63,221 nt of DNA from Plesiocystis pacifica SIR-1 (lineage in GTDB: Bacteria; Myxococcota_A; Polyangia; Nannocystales; Nannocystaceae). Shown piece after piece: positions 1 to 13,023 of the stretch. The notes below the pieces were generated by a model. The model saw nothing but the letters and a program-made list of their open reading frames with translations. It ran no database searches and was not told the DNA's origin. The stretch lies in NCBI RefSeq assembly GCF_000170895.1, contig NZ_ABCS01000056.1, positions 1-63,221 of the forward strand, read 5' to 3'. The position numbers and the translations under genes were made by a program. Numbering within the stretch: the stretch's first letter is position 1; each line of letters opens with the position of its first letter.

Positions 1-3000
1 TCGCGGCCGGCGGCGCGCCTCAGCTCGCTGGCGGTGCTGCCTTTGGCGGCGGCGCGGCGGCGGGCGGCATGCCCAACCTCGCGGGCGGCGCGGCCGGTGG
101 CGCGGCGGCGGGCGGCATGCCCAGCCTCGCGGGCGGCGCGGTCGGTGGCGCGTCGGCGGGCGGCATGCCCAGCCTCGCGGGCGGCGGTGCGGCCTTCGCC
201 GGCGCGGCCGGTGGAGCCCCCGGCGGTGGTGCTGCTTTCGCGGGCGCGGCCGATCGACCCAAGATCCCCGGACGCAACGAGCGGCGCCGCCCCGGCGAGC
301 CCGACGAGGACTACCAGCGCTGGGACGAGCTCGCGATCGCCTGGGACGACAGCGGACGCAGCGACAACATGCTGCTCACCGGCAAGTCCATGCAAGAGGC
401 CCAGGTCTGGCTCGAGCGCGCGCGCTCGCGGGACCCCAAGCCCACCTCCTTGCAGCGCGAGTTCATCAAGGCCAGCCAGGGCCTCAAGCGCAAGAAGCTC
501 ATCCGCATCGCCGGGTGGGTCGGCGCGGCCCTGGGCGCCATCGCCCTCGGTGGCATCGTCGCCAAGCTCGCCCTCGGCACCCCCAAGAAGGACAAGGAAG
601 AGCCCGAGGAGGGCAAGGACACCGTCGGCGCCCTCGTCGGCGAGGAGCCCATCTACGACATCGCCAACCGCGTGGCCGCCGACGCCGTCTCGCACATCGA
701 GGGCGACCCCCGCCTGGCCACGGTCATGGCCGCGTCCGCGGTCCAGCTCGTCGCCGGCACCGAGGCCTTCCCGGGCTCGCAGCCCGACAACGCCCTGCGC
801 CAGGCCCTCGCGGCCGCCCGCGGCCAGGCGCTGATCGGCGAGGGCGGGACCGCTGGCGATGGCAAGCCCGTCGAGGCCGTGGCCCTGTCCGTCGACGGCT
901 CCAAGGTCATCGCCGCCGCTGGTGCCGACGCCAAGCTCTGGGATCTGCGCGAGGGCAAGACCACGCCCATCCACCTGCGCGGCCACCTGAGCCCCATCAA
1001 GCTCGCCGAGGCCAGCCCCGACGGCAAGTGGCTGGTGACCGCCGCCGAGGACCGCACCATCCGGCTGTGGAACCTCCAGGCCATCGACCCGAGCACGGAC
1101 ACCAAGACCCTCCGCGCCCACGAGGGCATGGTCACCGACATCGACTTCTCGGCCGACGGGCGGTGGATGATCAGCTGCGGCGAGGACAACCGCCCGCGGA
1201 TCTGGGACCTGCACCAGGACAACCCGACCACCCCGACGGGCGTCCTCGACGGCGGCCACGAGGGCGCGATCACGGCGGTCGACATCGCCGCGGACGGCAG
1301 CGCCGCGTACACGGCCAGCGACGACATGACCGCGCGGATCTGGGGCCTGGTCGACGGCAAGCCCAAGGGTCGCCGGACCCTCTCGGGCCACGAGTCGCCG
1401 GTCATGGACGTCGCCGTCAGCCCCAACGGCAAGTGGCTGATCACCGGCAGCCAGGACCGCACGGCCCGGCTGTGGAAGCTCGACTCGGGCGCGCCGCACC
1501 GCAACCCCGTGATCCTCACCGGCCACAAGGGCCCCGTGACCCACGTAGCGATCAGCCCCGACTCGAGCCTCGCGGTCACGGCCAGCACCGACAAGAGCCT
1601 CAAGATCTGGGAGCTCGAGGCCAAGGATCCGGCGGTCACCGGCGTGACCTTCACGGGCCACGAGGACGTCATCAACGACCTGCGCATCGACGTCAGCAGC
1701 CGCTGGGCCGTGACCGCCGGCAAGGATCGCAAGGTCATGGCCTGGAACCTCGCCGACCGAGCCAAGGTCGTCGAGCGCGTCGAGTTCCCCGGGCACACCC
1801 GCACCGTCGGGGCCATCAACCTCAGCGGCGACGGGCGCTGGCTGGTCTCGGGCTCCGCCGACGGCACCGCCTTCGTGTGGGACTTCCAAGGCGGCGAGCA
1901 GGCCAACGCCGGCTCGGCCGTGGCGCGGGCGCACACCGGCCCGGTCAACGCGGTCTCGGCCGTGCGCGACGGCAAGCTGTTCGTGACCGGCAGCGGGGAC
2001 CACAGCGCGTGGCTGTGGCGCTTCGAGCCCAGCGGGCGGCCCGAGCCCAAGGCCCACCTCGTCGGCCACCAGGGCCCGGTCAACGCCGCCGTGCTCAGCC
2101 CCGACGGGCACTGGGCCGCGACCGCCGGCCAGGACCAGGCCGTGCGCCTGTGGGACGTGACCAAGGACGACCCCAACGAGTTCGTCAAGGTCCTCGACGG
2201 GCACCAGGGCGAGGTCCTCGAGCTCGCGTTCAGCTCCGACGGCGAGTGGCTGTTCTCGGCCAGCACCGACAAGACCGTGCGCGCGTGGAAGGCCAGCGAG
2301 GGCTGGAAGAGCACGGAGCTCGCCGGCCACGTCGACGAGGTCATCGCCATGGCGCTGACCCCAAACGACCGCTTCCTGGTGACCACCGACCTCAAGGGCC
2401 AGCTGCGCGTGTGGGACCTGAAGTCGCCGCCCCTGGGCCAGCCCAAGCAGGCCCTCGACGCCCACAAGGGCTCGGCGATCTGGGCCCTGGCGATCAGCCC
2501 CGACGGCAAGCACATGCTCTCGGGCAGCGACGACCGCGTGGCCAAGCTGTGGTCCGTGACCGCCGACGGCCTCGACAAGAAGGTCACCGCCCTGCGCGGC
2601 CACACCGACACCGTCAAGGCCGCGACCTTCTCCGCCGACGGCAAGTGGGCCGTGACCGGCAGCCGCGACGGCACCTTGCGGCTGTGGCCCCTCGAGGAGG
2701 AGCACCCCGACGAGAAGGCCGAGGTGTTCGAGATGGCCGGCAGCGCCGTCGAGTGGGTGATGTTCTCCCCCGACAGCAAGCGCCTGTACAACGGCAACGA
2801 CGACGGCTCCGTGCACGTGTGGTTCCCCCGCCCGCTCGAGGGCCGCGACAACCACCAGGTGCTCGTCGGCCACGGCAAGAAGGTCGCCGCCGCGACCATG
2901 CCCGTCGACGGCCGCTTCCTGCTCACCGGCAGCTACGACGGCACCGCCCGGATCTGGCCCATGCAGGCGCCCAGCATGCTGCGCCTGGCCTGCGCCGCCA

Positions 3001-3074
3001 CCGGCCGCGGGCCCAGCGAGAGCGAGTGGAAAGAGTGGACCAGCGGCCAGCCCTACAAGGCCATCTGCGGCTGA
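1..3074 (+). CDS. WD40-repeat membrane protein, 5'-truncated by the window edge
   Basis: The frame is open from the left edge, so the start is outside the window and at least 1,023 residues are present. In order: a Gly/Ala-rich low-complexity stretch (to about nt 250), a charged helical segment with the motif LQREFIKAS (about nt 445-475), one hydrophobic membrane helix (about nt 500-575), a spacer, then about 15 WD40 units (GH...SPDG...LWD pattern, about nt 875-2965), enough for two propellers. A short tail has two spaced Cys (ACAATG...PYKAICG). Known: a FIxAS motif before the membrane helix and an AC...EW...Y..C tail after the WD repeats are typical of large bacterial WD40 proteins with an N-terminal nSTAND NTPase or kinase module. 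Inference: such a module may lie upstream. The WD repeats would be a protein-binding scaffold. Confidence 0.85.
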   Translation, partial: AAGGAPQLAGGAAFGGGAAAGGMPNLAGGAAGGAAAGGMPSLAGGAVGGASAGGMPSLAGGGAAFAGAAGGAPGGGAAFAGAADRPKIPGRNERRRPGEPDEDYQRWDELAIAWDDSGRSDNMLLTGKSMQEAQVWLERARSRDPKPTSLQREFIKASQGLKRKKLIRIAGWVGAALGAIALGGIVAKLALGTPKKDKEEPEEGKDTVGALVGEEPIYDIANRVAADAVSHIEGDPRLATVMAASAVQLVAGTEAFPGSQPDNALRQALAAARGQALIGEGGTAGDGKPVEAVALSVDGSKVIAAAGADAKLWDLREGKTTPIHLRGHLSPIKLAEASPDGKWLVTAAEDRTIRLWNLQAIDPSTDTKTLRAHEGMVTDIDFSADGRWMISCGEDNRPRIWDLHQDNPTTPTGVLDGGHEGAITAVDIAADGSAAYTASDDMTARIWGLVDGKPKGRRTLSGHESPVMDVAVSPNGKWLITGSQDRTARLWKLDSGAPHRNPVILTGHKGPVTHVAISPDSSLAVTASTDKSLKIWELEAKDPAVTGVTFTGHEDVINDLRIDVSSRWAVTAGKDRKVMAWNLADRAKVVERVEFPGHTRTVGAINLSGDGRWLVSGSADGTAFVWDFQGGEQANAGSAVARAHTGPVNAVSAVRDGKLFVTGSGDHSAWLWRFEPSGRPEPKAHLVGHQGPVNAAVLSPDGHWAATAGQDQAVRLWDVTKDDPNEFVKVLDGHQGEVLELAFSSDGEWLFSASTDKTVRAWKASEGWKSTELAGHVDEVIAMALTPNDRFLVTTDLKGQLRVWDLKSPPLGQPKQALDAHKGSAIWALAISPDGKHMLSGSDDRVAKLWSVTADGLDKKVTALRGHTDTVKAATFSADGKWAVTGSRDGTLRLWPLEEEHPDEKAEVFEMAGSAVEWVMFSPDSKRLYNGNDDGSVHVWFPRPLEGRDNHQVLVGHGKKVAAATMPVDGRFLLTGSYDGTARIWPMQAPSMLRLACAATGRGPSESEWKEWTSGQPYKAICG
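51..205 (+). repeat. 48-bp in-frame tandem repeat, about 3 copies
   Basis: A 48-bp unit encoding 16 residues (GGMPSLAGGAVGGASA-like) repeats with its ATG codons at 69, 117 and 165. It lies in the Gly/Ala-rich part of the WD40 protein and is a probable site of copy-number variation. The ATG at 69 is therefore likely an internal Met, not a start. Confidence 0.7.
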
Positions 3075-3376
3075 GCTCTGTTTTGCCCCCACAGCCGCCT
3101 GGGACCGGGGGCGCTTCGCTCCGCTCCTCCGCTTTGGCTTGGTGGGCAATGGAGTTCGTGCCTTCGAGAAGGCTCGTGGTCGCCCCGGTCGCGGGGCGTG
3201 GGTTCGTTGGCAGTCTCGGATCATCCGGGGCGCCGTTTCATCCTTGGTAGGCCGAAGCCTCCCTTCGGTGATGACTGGTGAGAGACTGACCGCTCGGTAG
3301 TCAGCGGAGGGTGTCGCGCCGCCCGACTTTTTTGAGCTTCGCTTAATCCACTCGTGGGCGCGTCGGTATTGCCCAA
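3075..3376. other. intergenic region without a gene; one hairpin
   Basis: No convincing coding frame. A hairpin with a 7-bp perfect stem (CGCCCCG / CGGGGCG, 4-nt loop) lies at 3181-3198 and could help end the WD40 transcript, although no T-tract follows. The 3' part is less GC-rich and presumably carries the promoter of the protease gene; I could not assign -35/-10 boxes. Confidence 0.4.
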
Positions 3377-4507
3377 GTGAAGATGCTGACGCGCTACCGG
3401 TTTTCATCCACCACTCTCGCTACCTTCTCCGCGGCCCTCGTGCTGGCGCTGGGCTCGAGCACGGGCTGCGTCGACGAAGGCGAGGACCTCGGGCCGATCG
3501 AGGGCGAGCTCGGGGCCCAGCTCGACGCCGAGTTCGACGCGAGCTTCGACGCCGCCGAGCTTGGTAGCGAGCTCGAGCTGAGCTTCGAGGCGAACCTGCT
3601 CGAGAGCGAGGAGGAGCCCCGCGCGACGCTCGGCGAGGGCTCGGGCGAGCTCCTGGGCCCCGTCGACCTCCCCGAGGACAGCACCGAGAACTTCGTCGCC
3701 TGCCTGTCCCAGTGCACGAGCTCCGAGATGATCATCGGCTGCGACAACCGAGAGCAGGGCAACGTCCAGCAGTCGGCGACGGCCGGCCCCTACGACATGA
3801 TCGGCCAGTTCGAGCACCAAGACGGCGGGGGCGACTGCACCGGCACGCTGATCGGCGACAAGTTCGTGCTCGGCGCGGCGCACTGCTTCGTCAACAACCA
3901 GGCGAACTTCAACGACGAGCCCACGGGCTTCTCCCTGTCGCAGAGCTGGGGCTCCGAGCCCTACGGAAAGATCTACGCCAAGCGCGTGTTCATCCCGACC
4001 GCCTTCGGCGCGGGCCAGTCGCCCGAGGTCAAGGCCTTCGACTACGCCGTCGTCGAGCTCGCCCACTCGCCCAACGCCCCGCGGACCATGGACGTCGACT
4101 ACCTCAGCTGGGGGACCCTCTCGGGCCGAACCTCGATCGCCGTGGGCTACCCCTACGACAAGGCCGAGGGCACGGTCTGGTACGACCACGGCGTGTTCTC
4201 GGCCAGCCAGGACGACAAGTGGATCAACGGAGGCGAGAGCGGGATCCTGCGCGTGAGCAACGACGGCGTCGGGGGCATGAGCGGCGGCCCGCTCTACGTG
4301 TGGTACGGGGGCGTGCGCAAGCTCGTGGGCGTGTTCATCGGCAGCCCCGAGGAGGAGTGTGAAGTCGGCCACGTGTGGGCCGCTCGGATGACGCCCGAGG
4401 CCGTCGAGCGCGTCGAGAACGCGATGCTCTACCCGCCCAACGGCAACGTCATCGACTTCAGCTGGGAGGTCCACGACTTCAGCTCGGTCCCGCCGACCGA
4501 GTACTGA
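3377..4507 (+). CDS. trypsin-like (S1 family) serine protease, lipoprotein
   Basis: 376 residues. The N-terminus is a signal peptide ending in a lipobox-like SSTGC (Cys31), so it is probably exported and lipid-anchored. An acidic linker (about residues 33-100) precedes the protease domain. The catalytic triad is visible: His169 in LGAAHC, Asp222 in FDYAV, Ser302 in GGMSGGPLY. This pattern fits S1-type trypsin/V8-like endopeptidases. The start is either GTG at 3377 or ATG at 3383; no clear Shine-Dalgarno site decides. The TGA stop (4505-4507) is the first three bases of a 53-bp repeat unit. The substrate cannot be inferred. Confidence 0.88.
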   Translation: MKMLTRYRFSSTTLATFSAALVLALGSSTGCVDEGEDLGPIEGELGAQLDAEFDASFDAAELGSELELSFEANLLESEEEPRATLGEGSGELLGPVDLPEDSTENFVACLSQCTSSEMIIGCDNREQGNVQQSATAGPYDMIGQFEHQDGGGDCTGTLIGDKFVLGAAHCFVNNQANFNDEPTGFSLSQSWGSEPYGKIYAKRVFIPTAFGAGQSPEVKAFDYAVVELAHSPNAPRTMDVDYLSWGTLSGRTSIAVGYPYDKAEGTVWYDHGVFSASQDDKWINGGESGILRVSNDGVGGMSGGPLYVWYGGVRKLVGVFIGSPEEECEVGHVWAARMTPEAVERVENAMLYPPNGNVIDFSWEVHDFSSVPPTEY

Positions 4508-4768
4508 GTCGTGGACGTGGGGCAGGGAGGGCGTGGCGTCGTCCACGACGGCTAAAGTAGACAGGGACTGTGAAAACTTCACAGTCCCTGAGTCGTGGAC
4601 GTGGGGCAGGGAGGGCGTGGCGTCGTCCACGACGGCTAAAATAGGCAGAGGGTCGGGCAAAACTCGTTTTGGCCGACCCTCTGAGTCGTGGACGTGGGGC
4701 AGGGAGGGCGTGGCGTCGTCCACGACGGCTAAAGTAGACAGGGACTGTGGATTCATTCACAGTCTCTG
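4505..4768 (+). repeat. hairpin repeat array 1: three 53-bp units with alternating hairpin spacers
   Basis: Three nearly identical 53-bp units start at 4505, 4589 and 4682, each beginning TGAGTCGTGGAC and ending GGCTAAA plus one base. Each has a 9-bp stem (GTCGTGGAC / GTCCACGAC) around a G-rich loop. Between and after the units are spacer hairpins of two kinds: type B (GGGACTGTGA... / ...TCACAGTCCC) after copies 1 and 3, and type A (GGGTCGG... / ...CCGACCC) after copy 2. The first unit starts on the stop codon of the protease gene. The array fills the gap between two convergent genes and probably acts as a terminator or 3' UTR structure. Related arrays are at 51801-52155 and 59735-59787. Confidence 0.92.
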
Positions 4769-4789
4769 AACCCTCGAGGTCAGTGATCC

Positions 4790-5847
4790 TCAGTCGAGGA
4801 GCTCGAGCAAGATCCCGTCGAGGCTCTCGCGCTCGCCGTAGCGCCGGGTGTAGTCGGCCACGGCCGCGCGCAGCTCGGGCTCGCGGGCGAGGAGCTCGAC
4901 AAAGGTCGCGAGCTCCTCGACGACGACCGGCGACCCCAGCAACGCCCGCAGGCCCGCCTCGAAGCGAAGCAGCGGGTCTTCCCCCGACCCCTCGGCCTCG
5001 GCCAGCGCGTCCTCGAGCAGCGCCCGGCTGGCCTCGCGGACCGCGGGCTCGGCCGCCAACCGGCGCAGGCTGTCGGCCGCCAGCACAGCACAGCGCTCGT
5101 GGTCGAGGATGCCCGCGATGAGCTCGTGACCTGCGGGCGCGTCGGCGAGCACGTCGACGAAGTCGATGACCAGGTCCGCCATGCGCCGCGGGTCGGACAC
5201 CCGCGCGCGCAGGTGCTCGGCGAGGGCCTCGGGGTCCCCCGCCACGCTCGCGCCCACGCGGGCGTCGAGCTCCCGGCGAAAGCCGGGGTCGTCGAGGCGC
5301 GCGACGAGGACCTCCGCCAGGGCCTCGGCCGCGCCGGCCTCGACCAGCAAGGTGCGGCCCACCGGCGGGCCCGCGGCGCTGAGCTTGGCGCCGAGGACCT
5401 CCGACACCGCCGCCGCGAGCTCGGGCCGGGTCAGGCGGGCGTCGAGGACGGTCACGAAGCTCGCGCTGAGCTCGGCGAGCTCGAGCTCGGGGTGGGCCTT
5501 GGCGTGGGCGACCAAGGCGGCGCGCACCGAGGGCGTGTCCTGGACCTCGGCGAAGAAGCGGTCGCTCGCCGCCGCGACCTCGGGGTCGGAGCCGATCCGC
5601 GCCAGCGCCCGCTCGCTCGCCTCGACCACGGGGACCTCGGCCGCGAGGCCCTCGACGGCGCGCTCGAAGCTCCGGCGCGGGCCGGCCTCGGTCAGCGCCG
5701 CTTCGATGCCCTCGGTGGTCGGCGCGCGCAGCTGCTGGGCGTCAAAGCTGGGCCGGGCTCGGGGCGACTCGCCCTCGGCGGGCGCCGGAGCGTCGCGGGA
5801 GCACCCGAGCGCTCCCAGCAAGCCGACCAGCGCCAGCGCCCTGGCGT

Positions 5848-5851
<4 letters not shown>
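4790..5851 (-). CDS. predicted lipoprotein of unknown function
   Basis: 353 residues. GTG start at 5851 overlaps the fmt stop by four bases (GTGA), which implies translational coupling. The N-terminus is a short signal peptide with lipobox LGALGC. The body is Ala/Glu/Leu/Arg-rich and looks all-helical, with loosely repeated segments containing 'LA..L.......R..L', suggesting a helical-repeat fold. I recognise no catalytic motif. It is the last gene of the chain from 9710. A longer in-frame reading upstream of 5851 only shadows fmt. Confidence 0.75.
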
Positions 5852-9710
<3,859 letters not shown>

Positions 9711-9778
9711 GCGCTCGCAGTCTACCCGAATCGACGCCGCGCGCCGAGCGAGGGACCTCTCAGAAGTTCAGGTGGCGC

Positions 9779-10268
9779 TCAAACGACGAAGCGGCGGGCT
9801 TCGAGGCTCACCGCCCGCGCGCTCGCGTGGCGCAGGAGGGCCACGGCGGCCTCGGGGCGCGCGCGGCCAGGCTCGGCAGGCCGACGGCGAACTCGAGCTC
9901 GAGGGGCCCCTCCACGAGGCCCGCGCGAAGCACCCGCTCGTCGCAGGCCCGGCGCAGCGCCGGCGCGAGGCCCTGGGGGATCGGCTCGCGCACGTGGCCC
10001 ATGTCGACGGCGTAGTCGCCCGCCTCGCGGCGCAGTGAGTCCCGCTGGGCTGCTGCGTGACCAGGGCCAGCCGACAGGTCAGGGTGCTCGCGCTCATGCG
10101 CACTTCGCAGGCCCGCGCGCGCGGGCTCCCGCTCGCCAGCACGCCCCCGCGCAGGCCGGCGATCCCGACGACCAGCAAGGTCACCACCGAGGCGACGAGG
10201 TTGATCCCCGGCGCACCCGCGCTCCGCAGCGATCCGGTCCCGAGGCGACTGCGGGGGCAAAGCAGCGC
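9779..10268 (-). pseudogene. probable frameshifted small membrane-anchored protein gene
   Basis: Directly downstream of the GGDEF gene the minus strand has coding-like sequence in three successive frames: first a hydrophobic segment (NLVASVVTLLVVGIAGL) and TLTCRLALVTQQPSGTH; then a second frame reading AGDYAVDMGHVREPIPQGLA and LEGPLELEFAVGLPSLAA; then a third reading PEAAVALLRHASARAVSLEA to a TGA at 9779-9781. Spliced, these would give about 160 residues with one N-terminal membrane helix. Either the gene has decayed by two frameshifts or the sequence has indel errors here. I recognise no family. Confidence 0.35.
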
Positions 10269-12527
10269 TCAGGGCAGGTCGCAGACCTTCGTGACCCGGT
10301 TGCGGCCGTGCTCCTTGCAGTAGTAGAGCGCCTGGTCGGCGAGCTCGATGAGCTCGTGCCGCTTGGTGCTGTCGCGGGGGAACTCGGCCACACCCAGGGA
10401 CAGGGTCACCGAGAAGCTGCCGTTGTCCGAGGTGATGGTCTGGGCCGCGATCTCCTCGCGCAGGCGGTTGGCGAACACGGCCGCCCCCTCGGCGTCGGTG
10501 TCGGGCAGCACGAGCACGAACTCCTCGCCGCCGTAGCGCGCGACGATGTCGACCTTGCGCGCGCGCCGGGTGAAGATCGCGGCGACCCGCTTGAGCACTG
10601 CGTCGCCCACGGGGTGGCCGTAGGTGTCGTTGACGCTCTTGAAGTGGTCGATGTCCGTCAAGATGATCGAGAACTTCTGGCCGGTGCGCTCGGACAGCGC
10701 GTGCAGCTGCTCGAGGCGCTCTTGGAAGGCGCGGTGGTTGGTCAGCCCGGTCAGGCCGTCGGTCGTCGCCCGCTCCTCCATCGACTGGTACATGCGGGCG
10801 TTTTGCATCGACACGCCGACTTGGTGGCTGATGACCCGGAGCATCTCCCGGGCCGCGGGCGGGTAGGCCTTGACCCGCGAGCTGATCAGCGTGATCGCGC
10901 CGAGCACCTGCTCACCGCGGACCAGGGGCAGGACCAGCACGCTGCGCGCCTGGTCGAAGCGGGTCTGCTTGTCGAAGATGGCCACGGAGCTGTCGGGGTA
11001 CTCCCCCGTCGCCGGCATGTGGTGGCGGTTCTTGACCGCCATGGACACCAGGCAGACCCCGTCGGTGAAGCTCTTGTCGGCCAGGCTCGCGGCGTGCTCG
11101 GCCCACAGCGCCTCCTCCTTGGAGCGCGCCTCTTCGTCGGTGGCCTCGTGGGCGTGGCGCACGGCGAGGACCTCGTGGCGGCCCGCGCTGGCGTCGTGGC
11201 GCGTGAGCACGGCCAGGTCGTAGGGGGCCATGGCCGAGAGCGCGGCGAAGGTCTTGGCGTAGACGTCGTCGAGGGTCAGGGCCTGGTTGAGCAGCTCGCT
11301 CGCCCGGTAGAACTGCTCTTGCTCGTACTTGCCGCGCTCGACCGCCGCGAAGGCCCGCTCTTGCTCGATGATCCGCATGCACTGGGCCCCGGCCTTGATC
11401 AGCGCGTCCTGCTCGAGGTCGGTGAAGGGCTGGTCCTCGACCCGGTCGGCGCACAAGAAGCCGCGCACGACCTTGCCGTCGGTCAGCGGCACGACGCACA
11501 GGTCGGTGACGGGCTCGGGACCCTGGTAGTAGGGCGGGACCCGGCGGCCGCCGAGGGCCTTGAGGCGCAGGGGCTTGGGGTCGCGCAGGGCCGCGGCGAG
11601 CACCCCGGGGTTCTCGATCACCGGGTTGTCGCGGACCATCTCCGAGGCCGTGGCCATCTCCTTGATGATCAGCGGCGGGGTCTTGCGCGAGTCCTTGCGC
11701 TGGCCTCGCTTGCCCTCGTCCGGGTCGGGCTCGATCCACAGCAGCGCCGCCGTGTTGAGCTCGAGCGACACGCACAAGAGATCGATGGTGAAGAACAGCT
11801 GCTCGTGGACGTGGTGGACCGCGCCCTGGGCCATGCGCAGCTCCTCGTCTTCGCGCGAGCGGGCGGCCCGGCTGGCCAGGGGCAGCTGCGAGGCGATCAG
11901 CCGAAAGTCCCGGGCCTCCTCGCGGATGCGGTCGAGCTCCGTGGAGATCGAGACCTCGTGCTGGCCGCGCAGGCGCTTGGCGAGGTTGCTGAGCACCAGC
12001 AAGTTGCCGGCGGCGAAGAAGCCCAGGTAGGTCAGGTGCATGGCGACGGTGGCCCAGCTGCCGCCTTCGCCCATGCCGACGGTGATCTCCAGCAGGCCCG
12101 TGGCCGCCAGCCACACCCCCGCGACCCAGCGGCGCTTGTTGATGATCAGCAGGAAGCTGACCAGCGCATAGACCAAGGGATAGAGAAAGCTGGTCAGGCC
12201 GCCGGAGGCGACGATCAAGATGTAGACGCCGGTGACCAGCAGCAGCCCCAGCTCGAGCTCCTGCCCGGCCTCGACGGCGCTGCTCGGCGCCAACCGACGG
12301 CGCCGCGGCTCGCTCGTCGTCGGGCTCAGCTCGCGCATCAGCGCCCGGGTCAGCGTGGCCGCGTAGACCATCAGCCCGGTCAGGGCCATGAGGTCTCCGG
12401 CCCACAGCTTTTTGGCCGAGAACTGGCCCATGGCCAGGAGGAAGGCGAAGGCGGCGACGACGATGAGTCCCCACCAATCCGTGGCTTGCTTGCGAGCCAG
12501 GTAGAGCTTGCGCGCGATGGCGGTCAT
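10269..12527 (-). CDS. membrane GAF-GGDEF diguanylate cyclase
   Basis: 752 residues from the ATG at 12527. About six membrane helices occupy roughly residues 18-180. Two GAF-like regions follow (about 240-400 and 440-590; the second has VLVLPLVRGEQVLGAITLIS), then a C-terminal GGDEF domain (about 600-752). The active-site loop is intact (ARYGGEEFVLVLPD), as are the nucleotide-binding LTDIDHFKSVNDTYGH and the feedback I-site RKVD five residues before GGEEF. It should make cyclic di-GMP from two GTP and be product-inhibited. The start overlaps the stop of the FtsB-like gene by one base (TGATG). A longer frame upstream of 12527 only shadows that gene. Confidence 0.93.
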   Translation of the reverse strand: MTAIARKLYLARKQATDWWGLIVVAAFAFLLAMGQFSAKKLWAGDLMALTGLMVYAATLTRALMRELSPTTSEPRRRRLAPSSAVEAGQELELGLLLVTGVYILIVASGGLTSFLYPLVYALVSFLLIINKRRWVAGVWLAATGLLEITVGMGEGGSWATVAMHLTYLGFFAAGNLLVLSNLAKRLRGQHEVSISTELDRIREEARDFRLIASQLPLASRAARSREDEELRMAQGAVHHVHEQLFFTIDLLCVSLELNTAALLWIEPDPDEGKRGQRKDSRKTPPLIIKEMATASEMVRDNPVIENPGVLAAALRDPKPLRLKALGGRRVPPYYQGPEPVTDLCVVPLTDGKVVRGFLCADRVEDQPFTDLEQDALIKAGAQCMRIIEQERAFAAVERGKYEQEQFYRASELLNQALTLDDVYAKTFAALSAMAPYDLAVLTRHDASAGRHEVLAVRHAHEATDEEARSKEEALWAEHAASLADKSFTDGVCLVSMAVKNRHHMPATGEYPDSSVAIFDKQTRFDQARSVLVLPLVRGEQVLGAITLISSRVKAYPPAAREMLRVISHQVGVSMQNARMYQSMEERATTDGLTGLTNHRAFQERLEQLHALSERTGQKFSIILTDIDHFKSVNDTYGHPVGDAVLKRVAAIFTRRARKVDIVARYGGEEFVLVLPDTDAEGAAVFANRLREEIAAQTITSDNGSFSVTLSLGVAEFPRDSTKRHELIELADQALYYCKEHGRNRVTKVCDLP

Positions 12528-12898
12528 CAGTGCTCGGTGCTCCCTGCGTGGAAGGGCTTGGGCGAAGGCTTCGAAGTCGGGTCGGCGTCGGCGGGGCGGT
12601 GGACTTCGAACACCAGCTCCCCGGGCAAGATCATGTTGAGGTCCTCGCGGGCAATGCGCGCCAGCTCGCGGTCGACGCGGCCGCTCGAGCTCGGGTCCTC
12701 GGGGTTGCGATGCAACGCGTCGACCTCCGCCTCGAGCAGGCGGATTTCGGCGCGCAGATCCTCGTTCCCCTCGACGAGCGCGTCTCGCTCCGCTCGAACA
12801 CGGGCCAAATCTTCGGCCCCGAGGTGTTCGTAGCTCGGCAGGAAGGCGATCGCCGCGGTGATGAACAAGGCCAGCAGGATGCGGTTGAGCCAGGTCAT
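12527..12898 (-). CDS. FtsB/DivIC-like septum formation initiator protein
   Basis: 123 residues from an ATG at 12898 (MTWLNRILLALFITAA). One N-terminal membrane helix (about 5-22) is followed by a coiled coil (about 27-65, ARVRAERDALVEGNEDLRAE) and a conserved-looking end ELARIAREDLNMILPGELVF, matching the FtsB/DivIC 'IARE.L....PGE..F' pattern. FtsB proteins bridge FtsL and FtsQ at the divisome. In-frame codons run up to 13015 but would approach the divergent gene at 13024; the ATG at the membrane helix is the better start. It is coupled to the downstream diguanylate cyclase by a TGATG overlap. Confidence 0.82.
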   Translation of the reverse strand: MTWLNRILLALFITAAIAFLPSYEHLGAEDLARVRAERDALVEGNEDLRAEIRLLEAEVDALHRNPEDPSSSGRVDRELARIAREDLNMILPGELVFEVHRPADADPTSKPSPKPFHAGSTEH

Positions 12899-13023
12899 CG
12901 CGGTGACTCGCACCGTACGGATCGACGATTGGAGCCGCAAAAATCCGACCCATTTGTACCCCTGCGCGCCTGGCTCACTGTTCAGGTAGGCGGTGGTCGG
13001 ACAGCTCCGGTACAACCCGGGCC

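Noticed and set aside
3404..4756. 450-codon minus-strand frame across the protease gene and array, and similar short frames reading FSRRGRRHALPAPRPRL or AVVDDATPSLPHVHDS in all arrays
   Set aside because: The repeats are open in several frames on both strands because they lack stops, so they yield look-alike proteins. The real genes end at the repeats. Database entries with these peptides are probably misannotations.
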